Shown: positions 7,960 to 13,553 of the stretch, in pieces
How positions within the stretch are numbered: the stretch's first letter is position 1
Layout: every line of letters begins with the position of its first letter
The notes under the pieces: model-generated
Seen by the model: the letters and a program-made list of their open reading frames with translations, nothing else
Database searches by the model: none
What the model was told of the DNA's origin: nothing
Position numbers and translations under genes: made by a program
Source: CAYPEK01 sp964409645
Lineage (GTDB): Bacteria > UBP15 > UBA6099
DNA length: 13,553 bases
Assembly (NCBI GenBank): GCA_964409645.1
Contig: CAYPEK010000111.1
Span: 1 to 13,553, forward strand
Reading direction: 5' to 3'

Positions 7960-8514
7960 TCAATCCGGGCCGATGTAGTCCGTGCCGGGGAATGTGCCGC
8001 CGCTGTGGTGTTTCTTCGCTCTGATCGAGACGTCGATACGCGGGCCGCCGGCGATCGAGCGGCCGTGAGAATCCTGCTCGAATGAGTATTCCGCGTCTGC
8101 TTTCTCCGCGATCATTTCGAGCGCTTCGCCGACGGTTATCTTTGCGATCGTGCTTATCGTTATTCTCTTATTCGCAACTGTCTTGTCGCAGCCGATTTTA
8201 ATGCCGTGGGTTTCACCTTCCCAGCGCTCGATCAACGTGCCCACCTTCACATTATGTTCCTGCATGACAGGCAGTCTTGTGTCGAGCCCGGTCGGCCGGA
8301 TATAGAACGTAGCCGCTGTTATCCAGAACAGGAAAAAGAATGTCGCCTGAAGGCTGTCCTTGTCGCTGCCTGAGAACTTTTTATCGAATGTGTGCCGGAC
8401 GAAATATATCAATGTAAGCGCGGCGAAAACCGCCATAACCGTATAGCCGAAGGGCGTCCAGCAGAAGAGCGCGCCCGCACCGACACCCGCCGCGGCCGCC
8501 AAGATTGTTTTCAT
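7960..8514 (-). CDS. Small membrane protein with STN/secretin-N-like periplasmic domain
   Basis: Not firmly recognised. The 184-residue protein has hydrophobic segments at about 4-18 and 22-40, then a charged loop (HTFDKKFSGSDKDS) and a further transmembrane helix at about 56-71. The remainder (about 85-165) is soluble. Within it, 'GIKIGCDKTVANKRITIST' followed by ITVGEALEMIAEKADAEYSF looks like the STN/secretin short domain ('eaL--ll---gl-y' pattern), a small beta-alpha-beta fold found in outer-membrane secretins and TonB receptors. That match is by eye only. The start has GAGAGG at 8523-8528, 8 nt before the ATG. The gene begins 27 nt after the J-domain gene and is probably translated from the same mRNA, so the two products may act together. 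There are no neighbours of a secretion system. Confidence 0.7.
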   Translation of the reverse strand: MKTILAAAAGVGAGALFCWTPFGYTVMAVFAALTLIYFVRHTFDKKFSGSDKDSLQATFFFLFWITAATFYIRPTGLDTRLPVMQEHNVKVGTLIERWEGETHGIKIGCDKTVANKRITISTIAKITVGEALEMIAEKADAEYSFEQDSHGRSIAGGPRIDVSIRAKKHHSGGTFPGTDYIGPD

Positions 8515-8541
8515 GTCAAATGCCTCTCAAGAAGGAACTCA

Positions 8542-9264
8542 TCAGAAGCCCCTGATGTTTTCAAGATTCGAGCGGGCGAGGGCGCCCACTTCGCCGAACG
8601 GCGCGATGTCGAGCACTTTGCGGAAGCACTCCTCCGCTTTTTTGTTCTCGCCGAGCTGCCGGTACAGCATCCCGAGGTTGAGGTGCGCCGGGACGAAGTA
8701 CTCGCTCATGTCGATCACCTGATAGTACCTCTTCTCCGCCTCGGCGAGCTGCCCTGATTCGTGCACTTTCACCGCGTCCTCGTACTTCTCCATCACCATA
8801 TTCTTCACATCCAACTCGAAGAACTGGTTGATCCCCATATTAAAAAGTATAGTCGGCAACGGCGCGAAAATCAGCCCAAGCGTTGTGAGCACGGTGGCTG
8901 TCGTGATCGGAATGTCCGCGATCTGCCGCCCCTTGTATTTGACCGTTACTCGTGTCAGGTTTGTCTGCCGCACGAGTTCCTCGATCATTTTCTGGACCTT
9001 CTCGCCCGTGACCTCGTAGCGGTCCACTACATAGCTTTCGACATCGCCCGTGTGCTGGCGGAAGTTGCGGAGTGTCTTGTCGTAGTCGTGGCGAGACTCC
9101 GGCCGCGAGAGCACGTTGTAGGCGCGGTTGACTTCTCTGAACGCATCCTCATTGCCTTCGCCCAAGTCCGGGTGGTAAACCTTGGCGAGCCGCCGGTAGG
9201 CTTTCTTGATGTCCTCCGCCGACGCATCCTCCGGAATACCGAGAATTTCATATAAATTCTGCAT
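8542..9264 (-). CDS. J-domain / DUF4342-like / TPR protein
   Basis: A 240-residue protein. Residues 1-66 are a DnaJ J-domain, beginning MQNLYEILGIPEDASAEDIK, with the HPD tripeptide at 31-33 that stimulates the DnaK ATPase. There is no G/F linker, zinc centre or DnaJ C-terminal domain. Residues about 85-152 resemble DUF4342: a short helix (GEKVQKMIEELVRQTNLTRV), then 'GRQIADIPIT', then a hydrophobic stretch (122-145) and 'FFELDV'. Residues about 158-222 hold about two TPR-like units (YEDAVKVHESGQLAEAEKRY and 'AHLNLGMLYRQLGENKKAEE'). The start was chosen at 9264 because the J-domain begins there. The promoter lies just upstream, so longer versions (a TTG at 9315) would start before transcription does. 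It probably recruits DnaK to a specific, possibly membrane-bound, partner. The small membrane protein gene follows 27 nt downstream. Confidence 0.85.
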   Translation of the reverse strand: MQNLYEILGIPEDASAEDIKKAYRRLAKVYHPDLGEGNEDAFREVNRAYNVLSRPESRHDYDKTLRNFRQHTGDVESYVVDRYEVTGEKVQKMIEELVRQTNLTRVTVKYKGRQIADIPITTATVLTTLGLIFAPLPTILFNMGINQFFELDVKNMVMEKYEDAVKVHESGQLAEAEKRYYQVIDMSEYFVPAHLNLGMLYRQLGENKKAEECFRKVLDIAPFGEVGALARSNLENIRGF

Positions 9265-9303
9265 AACGCACGTGATTTTAGGACAAAAAAAATAGCGAGT
9301 CAA
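9265..9303 (-). promoter_or_regulatory. Sigma-70-type promoter for the J-domain gene, leaderless arrangement
   Basis: On the minus strand TTGACT (9298-9303), a 17-bp spacer and TAAAAT (9275-9280) are followed after only 10 nt by the ATG at 9264. No Shine-Dalgarno sequence is present. The predicted start of transcription is about 3 nt before the ATG. The -10 box and spacing match those in front of the GT4 gene. Confidence 0.7.
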
Positions 9304-9388
9304 TTGAAACGGCAACAGCGGGAGGAGGCCGGTTGCGGCGAATTTGCATTAAAAATGTAGCGCGTGTAGCGCGCGATAGTTATTAGAA

Positions 9389-9418
9389 CCGGATTCGTCG
9401 GTAAGAAAACGAATCCGG
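9389..9418. repeat. Perfect inverted repeat (10-bp arms)
   Basis: CCGGATTCGT (9389-9398) and ACGAATCCGG (9409-9418) are perfect reverse complements around a 10-nt loop. No T-run follows on either strand, so it is not a typical terminator. Confidence 0.8.
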
Positions 9419-9476
9419 GGCGATGTTCATAGCGGCGAACTGCTTCGTTGTCGGCACATTTTTTCGTTCATGTAAA

Positions 9477-9503
9477 GTAGGGGCACGTTGCACGTGCCCC
9501 TAC
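9477..9503. repeat. Perfect palindromic hairpin (12-bp arms, 3-nt loop)
   Basis: GTAGGGGCACGT (9477-9488) pairs with ACGTGCCCCTAC (9492-9503) around TGC. It resembles the REP-like 'GTAGGGGC...GCCCCTAC' palindromes dispersed in many bacterial genomes. There is no T-tail. Confidence 0.8.
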
Positions 9504-9576
9504 CATAGTATGTGCTTTTCGCCTCGCATTTCATCCGTTCTGAATCATCGCGACCAAATCCCAATAGCGGAATTGG

Positions 9577-9620
9577 GTTAAAATTATTGACATTGACCGC
9601 GACATTGTGATAATTTTAAC
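9577..9620 (+). promoter_or_regulatory. Hydrogenase operon promoter embedded in an 11-bp inverted repeat (putative operator)
   Basis: TTGACA (9587-9592) and GATAAT (9609-9614) are 16 bp apart, with TG at 9606-9607 forming an extended -10. GTTAAAATTAT (9577-9587) and ATAATTTTAAC (9610-9620) are a perfect inverted repeat with a 22-nt spacer; arm centres are 33 bp apart, about three helical turns. Inside, GACATTG occurs twice (9589-9595 and 9601-9607), 12 bp apart. A protein bound to the arms would cover both the -35 edge and the -10/start region, suggesting regulated expression. The regulator is unknown. Confidence 0.65.
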
Positions 9621-9685
9621 AAGTTTGATGCTGCCTTCCGAATTATAAAAGGGCATAAAAAAGTGTTCAAAATCCGCATCTCAGT

Positions 9686-9693
9686 TAAGGAGG
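9686..9693 (+). promoter_or_regulatory. Strong ribosome binding site of the hydrogenase small subunit
   Basis: TAAGGAGG, a full match to anti-Shine-Dalgarno, lies 7 nt before the ATG at 9701. It selects that ATG over the in-frame ATG six codons later. Confidence 0.85.
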
Positions 9694-9700
9694 AAAAAAT

Positions 9701-10723
9701 ATGAGTGAGAAAGAGCCGATGGTAAAGATTACGCGGCGTGATTTTCTCAAATGGGCCGGAATGTTCGCGGCAGCCTACGGGCTTTCCGCATCGAAAGTGC
9801 CCGAAATCGCCAAGGCTCTCGAAGAGAAGCTCGCCATGCACCCGGTACTATGGCTGCAGGGCGGAAGCTGCACGGGATGCTCGGTGTCGTTCCTGAACGT
9901 GGTTGACCCGGACATCAAGAAAGTTCTGCTCGACCCGGTTGTGCCCGGCCATCAGCTTTCGGTTAAGTTCCATCCGAACGTAAGCGCGGCGGCCGGCGAT
10001 GTCGCGATCAATGCGATCGAGGACACCGCGAAGAACTTCAAAGGCAAGTTCGTGCTTGTTGTCGAAGGTTCTGTGCCGCTGGCGGAAAAAGGCGCCTACT
10101 GTGACGTGGGCGAAATCGGCGGCAAGCCGGTGCCGTTCACAAAATGGATGAACGACCTCGGCAAAGACGCGGCGCTCTGCATCGCGATCGGAACATGCTC
10201 GGCATACGGCGGCATCCCCGCGGGCGCCCCGAATCCGACTCAGTCCGTAAGCCTCAACGATTACTTCAAGTCGGTCGGCATCAAGACGCCGGTGCTCAAC
10301 GTGCCCGGCTGTCCGCCGCATCCCGACTGGTTTGTTCTCGCTGTGGCGGGAGTGCTCATCAACGGGCTTCCCAAGGCGAGCGACCTCGATCAGTACGGCC
10401 GGCTCCTCCAGTTCCACGGCAAATCAATACATGACTACTGCACTCGCCGGAAACAGTATGACGAAGGCGTGTTCGCGGAGAAATACGGCGATGAAGGATG
10501 CCTTGCCACTCTCGGCTGCAAAGGCCCGATCACAAACGCCGACTGCCCGACCCGCAAATGGAACGGCGGCGTGAACTACTGCATCGGCGCCGGCGCGCCC
10601 TGCATCTCCTGCTGCGAACCCGGGTTCCCCGATGCAAGTTCGCCCTTCTACGCGAAGCTGCCGGATGAAACCCTGATCCGCTACGGCTACAAAGCAAAGA
10701 AGGAGGACAAGGCTAATGTCTAA
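9701..10723 (+). CDS. [NiFe] hydrogenase small subunit, group 1, Tat-exported
   Basis: Electron-transfer subunit of a hydrogenase that oxidises or makes H2, 340 residues. It has a Tat signal with TRRDFLKWAG (11-20), so the folded heterodimer should be exported to the periplasm. Proximal [4Fe-4S] ligands are C57 and C60 (CTGCS), C166 (GTCSAYGG) and C204 (PGCPPHP). Distal ligands are H244, C247, C267 and C273. Medial ligands are C282, C301 and C304, with an additional cysteine, C294, where classical enzymes have proline. The medial cluster is therefore probably [4Fe-4S]. The glycines in CTGC and SAYGG, where oxygen-tolerant enzymes have extra cysteines, argue against tolerance. There is no C-terminal membrane helix, so the enzyme is probably soluble, as in Desulfovibrio-type enzymes. 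The stop overlaps the large subunit start by 8 bp. Confidence 0.96.
   Translation: MSEKEPMVKITRRDFLKWAGMFAAAYGLSASKVPEIAKALEEKLAMHPVLWLQGGSCTGCSVSFLNVVDPDIKKVLLDPVVPGHQLSVKFHPNVSAAAGDVAINAIEDTAKNFKGKFVLVVEGSVPLAEKGAYCDVGEIGGKPVPFTKWMNDLGKDAALCIAIGTCSAYGGIPAGAPNPTQSVSLNDYFKSVGIKTPVLNVPGCPPHPDWFVLAVAGVLINGLPKASDLDQYGRLLQFHGKSIHDYCTRRKQYDEGVFAEKYGDEGCLATLGCKGPITNADCPTRKWNGGVNYCIGAGAPCISCCEPGFPDASSPFYAKLPDETLIRYGYKAKKEDKANV
10701..10706 (+). promoter_or_regulatory. Ribosome binding site of the hydrogenase large subunit inside the small subunit gene
   Basis: AGGAGG lies 9 nt before the ATG at 10716, within the last codons of the small subunit gene. It supports coupled translation across the 8-bp overlap ATGTCTAA. 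Confidence 0.8.
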
Positions 10724-12200
10724 GACCATCGTAATCGATCCCATCACCCGCATCGAAGGCCACCTCAAGGTGGAAGCCGTCATCGACAACGGAAAAGTCG
10801 TCGATGCAAAGTGCTCAGGCACGCTCTTCCGCGGGATCGAAATGATAATGAAGGGCCGCGATCCTCGCGATGCCCAGATGATAACGCAGCGCATCTGCGG
10901 AGTCTGCCCCATCGCGCACGCCACAGCATGCACGCTCAACCTCGACAGCGCCCTCGGCGTCGAGCCCCCGCACAACGGAAGGATGATCCGCAACCTCATA
11001 CTCGGCGCGAACTACATGCAGTCACACATCCTGCATTTCTACCATCTCGCCGCGCTCGACTTCGTCAAAGGCCCGGACGTTGCTCCGTTCGTGCCCCGCT
11101 ACGAAGGCGACTACAGGCTCCCGAAGGCGGTCAACGACGCCGCCGTCGCGCACTATGTTCAGGCGCTCGAAATGCGGAAGAAAGCACATGAGATGTGCGC
11201 CATCTTCGCGGGCAAAATGCCGCACGCCGCCTCGATCATCCCCGGCGGTTCCACGTGCACTCCCACTCAGGAAGGCATCGACAAATACGCGGAATACCTC
11301 GCGGAAGTAGCAAAGTTCGTCAACGAAGTGTACGTTCCGGACGTCATTGCGGTCGCGGGCGTTTACAGCGACTACTTCGCGATCGGCGCGGGCTGCAAAC
11401 AGTATCTCGCGTACGGCGTGTTCGATCTCGACTCCAACAAAGACTACACGCAGCGCAAACGCCTCTTCCCGATGGGCCGATACGTAAACGGGAAATTCCT
11501 CCCGCTCGATCCGTCGAAGATCACCGAAGACGTCAAATACTCGCGCTTCAAATCCGGCTCGCACCTTTACCCCGGCAACGGCGAAACCGTTCCGGATGCG
11601 GAGAAAAAGGAAGGCTACTCATGGCTCAAAGCGCCGCGCTACGACGGCGGCGTATATGAAGTCGGCCCGCTCTCCCGTGTGCTCATCGGCTACACGAAAG
11701 GCGACGATCCGAAGCTCAACCAGCTCGTCGAAAGCACGCTATCGAGCCTGAAGCTGAAACCTGCGGACCTCTGCTCGGTCGCCGGCCGCCATGCGGCGCG
11801 TGCTCTCGAAGCGATCTTGATTCTGGATAACATGAAGGTATGGCTGAATTCGCTGAAACCGGGCGAATCGGCGTTCAACTATGCGCCGATCCCCGACAAG
11901 TCCAGCGGAATGGGCCTCACCGACGCCCCGCGCGGCGCTGTCGGCCACTGGATCCAGATAAAGAACCACGTCACGGACAACTATCAGGCGGTTGTTCCGA
12001 CAACGTGGAACTGCTCGCCGAAAGACGACAAGGGCCAGCACAGCACTTGCGAACAGGCGCTGATCGGCACCAAGGTCAAAGACGCGGATAACCCGTTCGA
12101 ACTCGTCCGGATCGTTCGCTCGTACGACCCCTGCCTCGCGTGCGCAATCCACGTCGTCACGCCGAAAGGCAGACAGCTCGGCAAATTCAGAGTCATCTGA
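10716..12200 (+). CDS. [NiFe] hydrogenase large (catalytic) subunit, group 1
   Basis: Catalytic subunit holding the Ni-Fe(CN)2CO centre, 494 residues. The N-terminal metal motif is RICGVCPIAHATA (59-71; C61, C64). The C-terminal motif is DPCLACAIH (471-479; C473, C476). The conserved Glu near the N-terminus (RIEGH, E14) is present. All four metal-binding cysteines are encoded by ordinary Cys codons (TGC at the C-terminal pair), so this is not a selenocysteine [NiFeSe] enzyme. After H479 come 15 residues (VVTPKGRQLGKFRVI) that must be removed by a maturation endopeptidase before the active site closes. It has no signal of its own and would be co-exported with the Tat-bearing small subunit. No protease, cytochrome or hyp gene follows; the operon ends at a strong terminator 28 bp downstream. 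Physiological direction and electron partner are unknown. Confidence 0.96.
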   Translation: MSKTIVIDPITRIEGHLKVEAVIDNGKVVDAKCSGTLFRGIEMIMKGRDPRDAQMITQRICGVCPIAHATACTLNLDSALGVEPPHNGRMIRNLILGANYMQSHILHFYHLAALDFVKGPDVAPFVPRYEGDYRLPKAVNDAAVAHYVQALEMRKKAHEMCAIFAGKMPHAASIIPGGSTCTPTQEGIDKYAEYLAEVAKFVNEVYVPDVIAVAGVYSDYFAIGAGCKQYLAYGVFDLDSNKDYTQRKRLFPMGRYVNGKFLPLDPSKITEDVKYSRFKSGSHLYPGNGETVPDAEKKEGYSWLKAPRYDGGVYEVGPLSRVLIGYTKGDDPKLNQLVESTLSSLKLKPADLCSVAGRHAARALEAILILDNMKVWLNSLKPGESAFNYAPIPDKSSGMGLTDAPRGAVGHWIQIKNHVTDNYQAVVPTTWNCSPKDDKGQHSTCEQALIGTKVKDADNPFELVRIVRSYDPCLACAIHVVTPKGRQLGKFRVI

Positions 12201-12227
12201 CAGCGCGGCAGACATAAAAGCAAACCG

Positions 12228-12262
12228 AACAGCGGGGGGCCGAAAACCTCCCGCTGTTTTTT
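12228..12262 (+). terminator. Rho-independent terminator of the hydrogenase operon
   Basis: AACAGCGGG (12228-12236) pairs perfectly with CCCGCTGTT (12250-12258). The stem extends inwards by a G-T and two G-C pairs around loop CCGAAAA, and a T-run follows. It also marks the left edge of the AT-rich segment. Confidence 0.92.
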
Positions 12263-12274
12263 TATTTGTTCAAT

Positions 12275-13177
12275 CTATTTTTTGTATTTATTGTCAATGT
12301 TATCTAGAACATCGAACAAAGTTCTGAGTATATCATTCAACTGTGGTTCATTAATAATCGCACGAGAAATAATCAAAGTAGTTTCGCAGAAAATATCTTC
12401 GATATTCAACAATGATTCACATACTGTCAATTCTATCATTTGCTTATTAAAATTTAGCGTGCCTGATTCTCCAGAATGAATTAGCCAACTTAACCTCGAA
12501 TAAATCATGACATACATTTCCTCAAAACAAATATAGGAATCACGACCAGTTGGTTTCTCTTTGTCCAAATGTTGACAAAGAGCTAAACGAGATTCTTTTG
12601 ACCAACGTTGCACTTTCTTTAGATCATTCTTTGCTTTGGGCCAGTATTGATCAACGTTTTGCTTTATCTTTTTTTGAACATCAGAATTTTCCGCCCACAT
12701 GTAGGTTGAGTTGTCAAACTTTAACATTTCTGGATTCTCTTTATAAAACTCATTCACAGCTTTTCCCCATCGGAATATTTCTATTTCTGAAAATTTTATA
12801 TATCTATCAAATGTTTCTCCTGTTTTATCTATAAATAATGAACTTATATCGATAAACATTTCAAATATTGAGCGGGTTATCGATCCAATAGTCTGATAAT
12901 GTTTATCACCTTCCAAGTGCAAAACCGATTCAACAAGTAAATTCATGCGGTTGTATATTCTTAACATTGCTGCCTGTTTGTCGTTAGATTCTGGCAGTTT
13001 GGTCGCTATTACAAATATAATATTATTTGCAAGTTCTCTAATAGCCCTAATTTTTTCTGAATATAGCTCAATTTGGATTCTTACAGGTAATTTATGTTGT
13101 TCCATATATTTGAAAACCTCATTTGTTTTTGGTGTTATGATTAAGTAGGGACAGTCACCAAATTTACGCTTCTTCAT
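12275..13177 (-). CDS. Helical DUF5677-like protein, AT-rich and probably acquired
   Basis: A 300-residue protein of unknown function with no signal peptide or clear transmembrane segment, predicted almost wholly helical. Residues about 78-140 (LLVESVLHLEGDKHYQTIGS, then 'TRSIFEMFIDISSLF') and 226-236 (YSRLSWLIHSG) resemble DUF5677-type proteins, which show a helical R-S-x-x-E pattern and a late 'LS--vH' motif. This match is from memory and is tentative. No nuclease, kinase or other catalytic motif was found. Base composition is strikingly AT-rich, with AAA/AAT/ATA-type codons, unlike every other gene here, so it is probably transferred. The ATG at 13177 directly abuts AAAGGGG, too close for a good ribosome site. 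M25 at 13105, which has GAGG 11 nt upstream, is an alternative start. It stands alone, convergent with the hydrogenase operon. Confidence 0.75.
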   Translation of the reverse strand: MKKRKFGDCPYLIITPKTNEVFKYMEQHKLPVRIQIELYSEKIRAIRELANNIIFVIATKLPESNDKQAAMLRIYNRMNLLVESVLHLEGDKHYQTIGSITRSIFEMFIDISSLFIDKTGETFDRYIKFSEIEIFRWGKAVNEFYKENPEMLKFDNSTYMWAENSDVQKKIKQNVDQYWPKAKNDLKKVQRWSKESRLALCQHLDKEKPTGRDSYICFEEMYVMIYSRLSWLIHSGESGTLNFNKQMIELTVCESLLNIEDIFCETTLIISRAIINEPQLNDILRTLFDVLDNIDNKYKK

Positions 13178-13210
13178 CCCCTTTGTTCTTTATAATGTTG
13201 CTCTTAATCA

Positions 13211-13238
13211 ATTATATCATGTCAGTTATTTTCTGCAA
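13211..13238 (-). promoter_or_regulatory. Extended -10 promoter of the AT-rich gene
   Basis: On the minus strand a perfect TATAAT (13211-13216) is preceded by TGA (extended -10). TTGCAG lies 16 bp upstream (13233-13238), a poor -35. The ATG at 13177 is 33 nt downstream of the -10. AT-rich DNA gives chance matches, so confidence is moderate. Confidence 0.45.
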
Positions 13239-13257
13239 AGACGGTTAACCCGTGTGC

Positions 13258-13285
13258 CATGCACAATAGTTTTCTTTTGTGCATG
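13258..13285. repeat. Perfect inverted repeat (9-bp arms)
   Basis: CATGCACAA (13258-13266) and TTGTGCATG (13277-13285) are reverse complements around a 10-nt, T-rich loop. It lies close to the right boundary of the AT-rich segment. Confidence 0.7.
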
Positions 13286-13323
13286 AGATATGAACAATGT
13301 CATTATGGGCAAGCCCACGGGGG

Positions 13324-13439
13324 TGCGGCCAGCCGAACGGCGACCCCTAAAAGAGTCGGCGGGGTACGGTGACCTCGCCCTACATAAAAAACATATTGCG
13401 GATAAGGTTTTAAATAAGCGGACCGGCCGCAGTCCAGAA
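13324..13439. repeat. Dispersed intergenic repeat, copy B, with inverted ends
   Basis: Begins TGCGGCC-A-GCCGAACGGCGACCC (13324-13346; 22 of 23 bases match 6614-6636) and ends GGCCGCAGTCCAGAA (13425-13439; exact inverted match to 6606-6620). TGCGGCC and GGCCGCA are inverted relative to each other. Inside, GGCGGGGT (13358-13365) and ACCTCGCC (13372-13379) can pair with one G-T. Confidence 0.6.
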
Positions 13440-13553
13440 TAAATACGATTGAACACGCCTGAAGTTTTTGTGTTTCTTTTCCGCTATCTTCCACGTGTCC
13501 GCTTGCTGACGCGCGCGGCTCGGATTCGCTTCGCTCATATAAAAATACGGAGC

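Larger units (their letters stand above)
9265..9700. other. Divergent intergenic region (436 bp) without genes
   Basis: Holds the leftward promoter of the J-domain gene (9265-9303), two perfect hairpins (9389-9418 and 9477-9503), a smaller inverted repeat CCCAAT/ATTGGG (9560-9577), and the hydrogenase promoter with flanking inverted repeat (9577-9620). The roughly 80-nt hydrogenase leader ends in a strong ribosome binding site. No credible ORF or structural RNA was seen. Confidence 0.7.
13178..13553. other. Non-coding, repeat-bearing end of the window
   Basis: No credible gene was found in these 376 bp. It contains the promoter above, a 9-bp inverted repeat (13258-13285), copy B of the dispersed repeat (13324-13439), and a GC-rich end (13490-13530) with a GCTTGCTGACGCGCGCGGCT stretch of the kind often seen in dispersed intergenic repeats. 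Confidence 0.55.

Noticed and set aside
9265..9315. Longer J-domain protein starting at TTG 9315 (17 extra residues).
   Set aside because: The J-domain begins exactly at the ATG at 9264, the extra residues resemble nothing, no ribosome site precedes the TTG, and a near-consensus promoter lies between the two starts.
12129..12146. Possible selenocysteine (in-frame TGA) at the C-terminal metal motif of the hydrogenase large subunit, suggested by the [NiFeSe]-like small subunit.
   Set aside because: The codons read GAC CCC TGC CTC GCG TGC; both positions are plain cysteine.
13226..13494. Small open frames on the minus strand in the terminal non-coding region.
   Set aside because: They run through the dispersed repeat, have no ribosome sites and give no recognisable protein.
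1..13553. tRNA, rRNA, CRISPR array, insertion sequence or transposase.
   Set aside because: No cloverleaf with a TTCRA-type arm, no regular spacer-repeat array and no transposase-like ORF was found by reading both strands.

Overview
The window looks like one contig segment from an uncultivated, anaerobic, diderm bacterium of moderately high GC content. The diderm cell plan follows from a TolC-type outer-membrane factor and from Sec- and Tat-type export signals. Anaerobic hydrogen metabolism follows from a two-subunit group 1 [NiFe] hydrogenase of the standard, not oxygen-tolerant, type. Intergenic DNA carries several short palindromic or dispersed repeats, as is common in environmental PVC/Omnitrophota-like genomes. 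That taxonomic guess is weak, because there is no rRNA or other marker gene here.

Layout. At 1-456 (+) is the 3' end of an RmlA-like sugar-phosphate nucleotidylyltransferase. It is followed by an exported, membrane-anchored coiled-coil/NEW3 protein (521-2128) and a TolC-family outer-membrane protein (2148-4001), which form a two-gene cell-envelope unit. A probably bidirectional terminator at 4026-4053 separates this block from a leftward block. Read in the direction of transcription, the leftward block is: a J-domain/DUF4342/TPR protein (9264-8542), a small membrane protein (8514-7960), a GT4 glycosyltransferase (7845-6715) and a secreted GH36-type alpha-galactosidase (6496-4061). A 436-bp divergent intergenic region (9265-9700) with promoters in both directions and three perfect hairpins or inverted repeats leads into the hydrogenase small and large subunit genes (9701-10723 and 10716-12200, overlapping by 8 bp). 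A strong terminator (12228-12262) ends that operon. Next comes a clearly AT-rich leftward gene (13177-12275) encoding a helical DUF5677-like protein, probably acquired by transfer. The last 376 bp are non-coding and repeat-bearing.

How the genes fit together. The hydrogenase pair is predicted to be exported by Tat as a soluble periplasmic enzyme. Its maturation protease, cytochrome or electron acceptor and hyp genes must lie elsewhere. The envelope genes (TolC, NEW3/coiled-coil protein, GT4, nucleotidylyltransferase) point to surface polysaccharide or export functions.

The most notable observations are: (i) two leftward genes without a Shine-Dalgarno sequence, each with a near-consensus sigma-70 promoter (17-bp spacer) only 9-10 nt before the ATG, implying leaderless mRNAs; (ii) the hydrogenase promoter, embedded in a perfect 11-bp inverted repeat; (iii) an unusual J-domain + DUF4342 + TPR fusion; (iv) a fourth cysteine at the medial cluster position of the hydrogenase small subunit; (v) a TolC with a Ser/Thr-rich insertion of about 150 residues in its first predicted extracellular loop.
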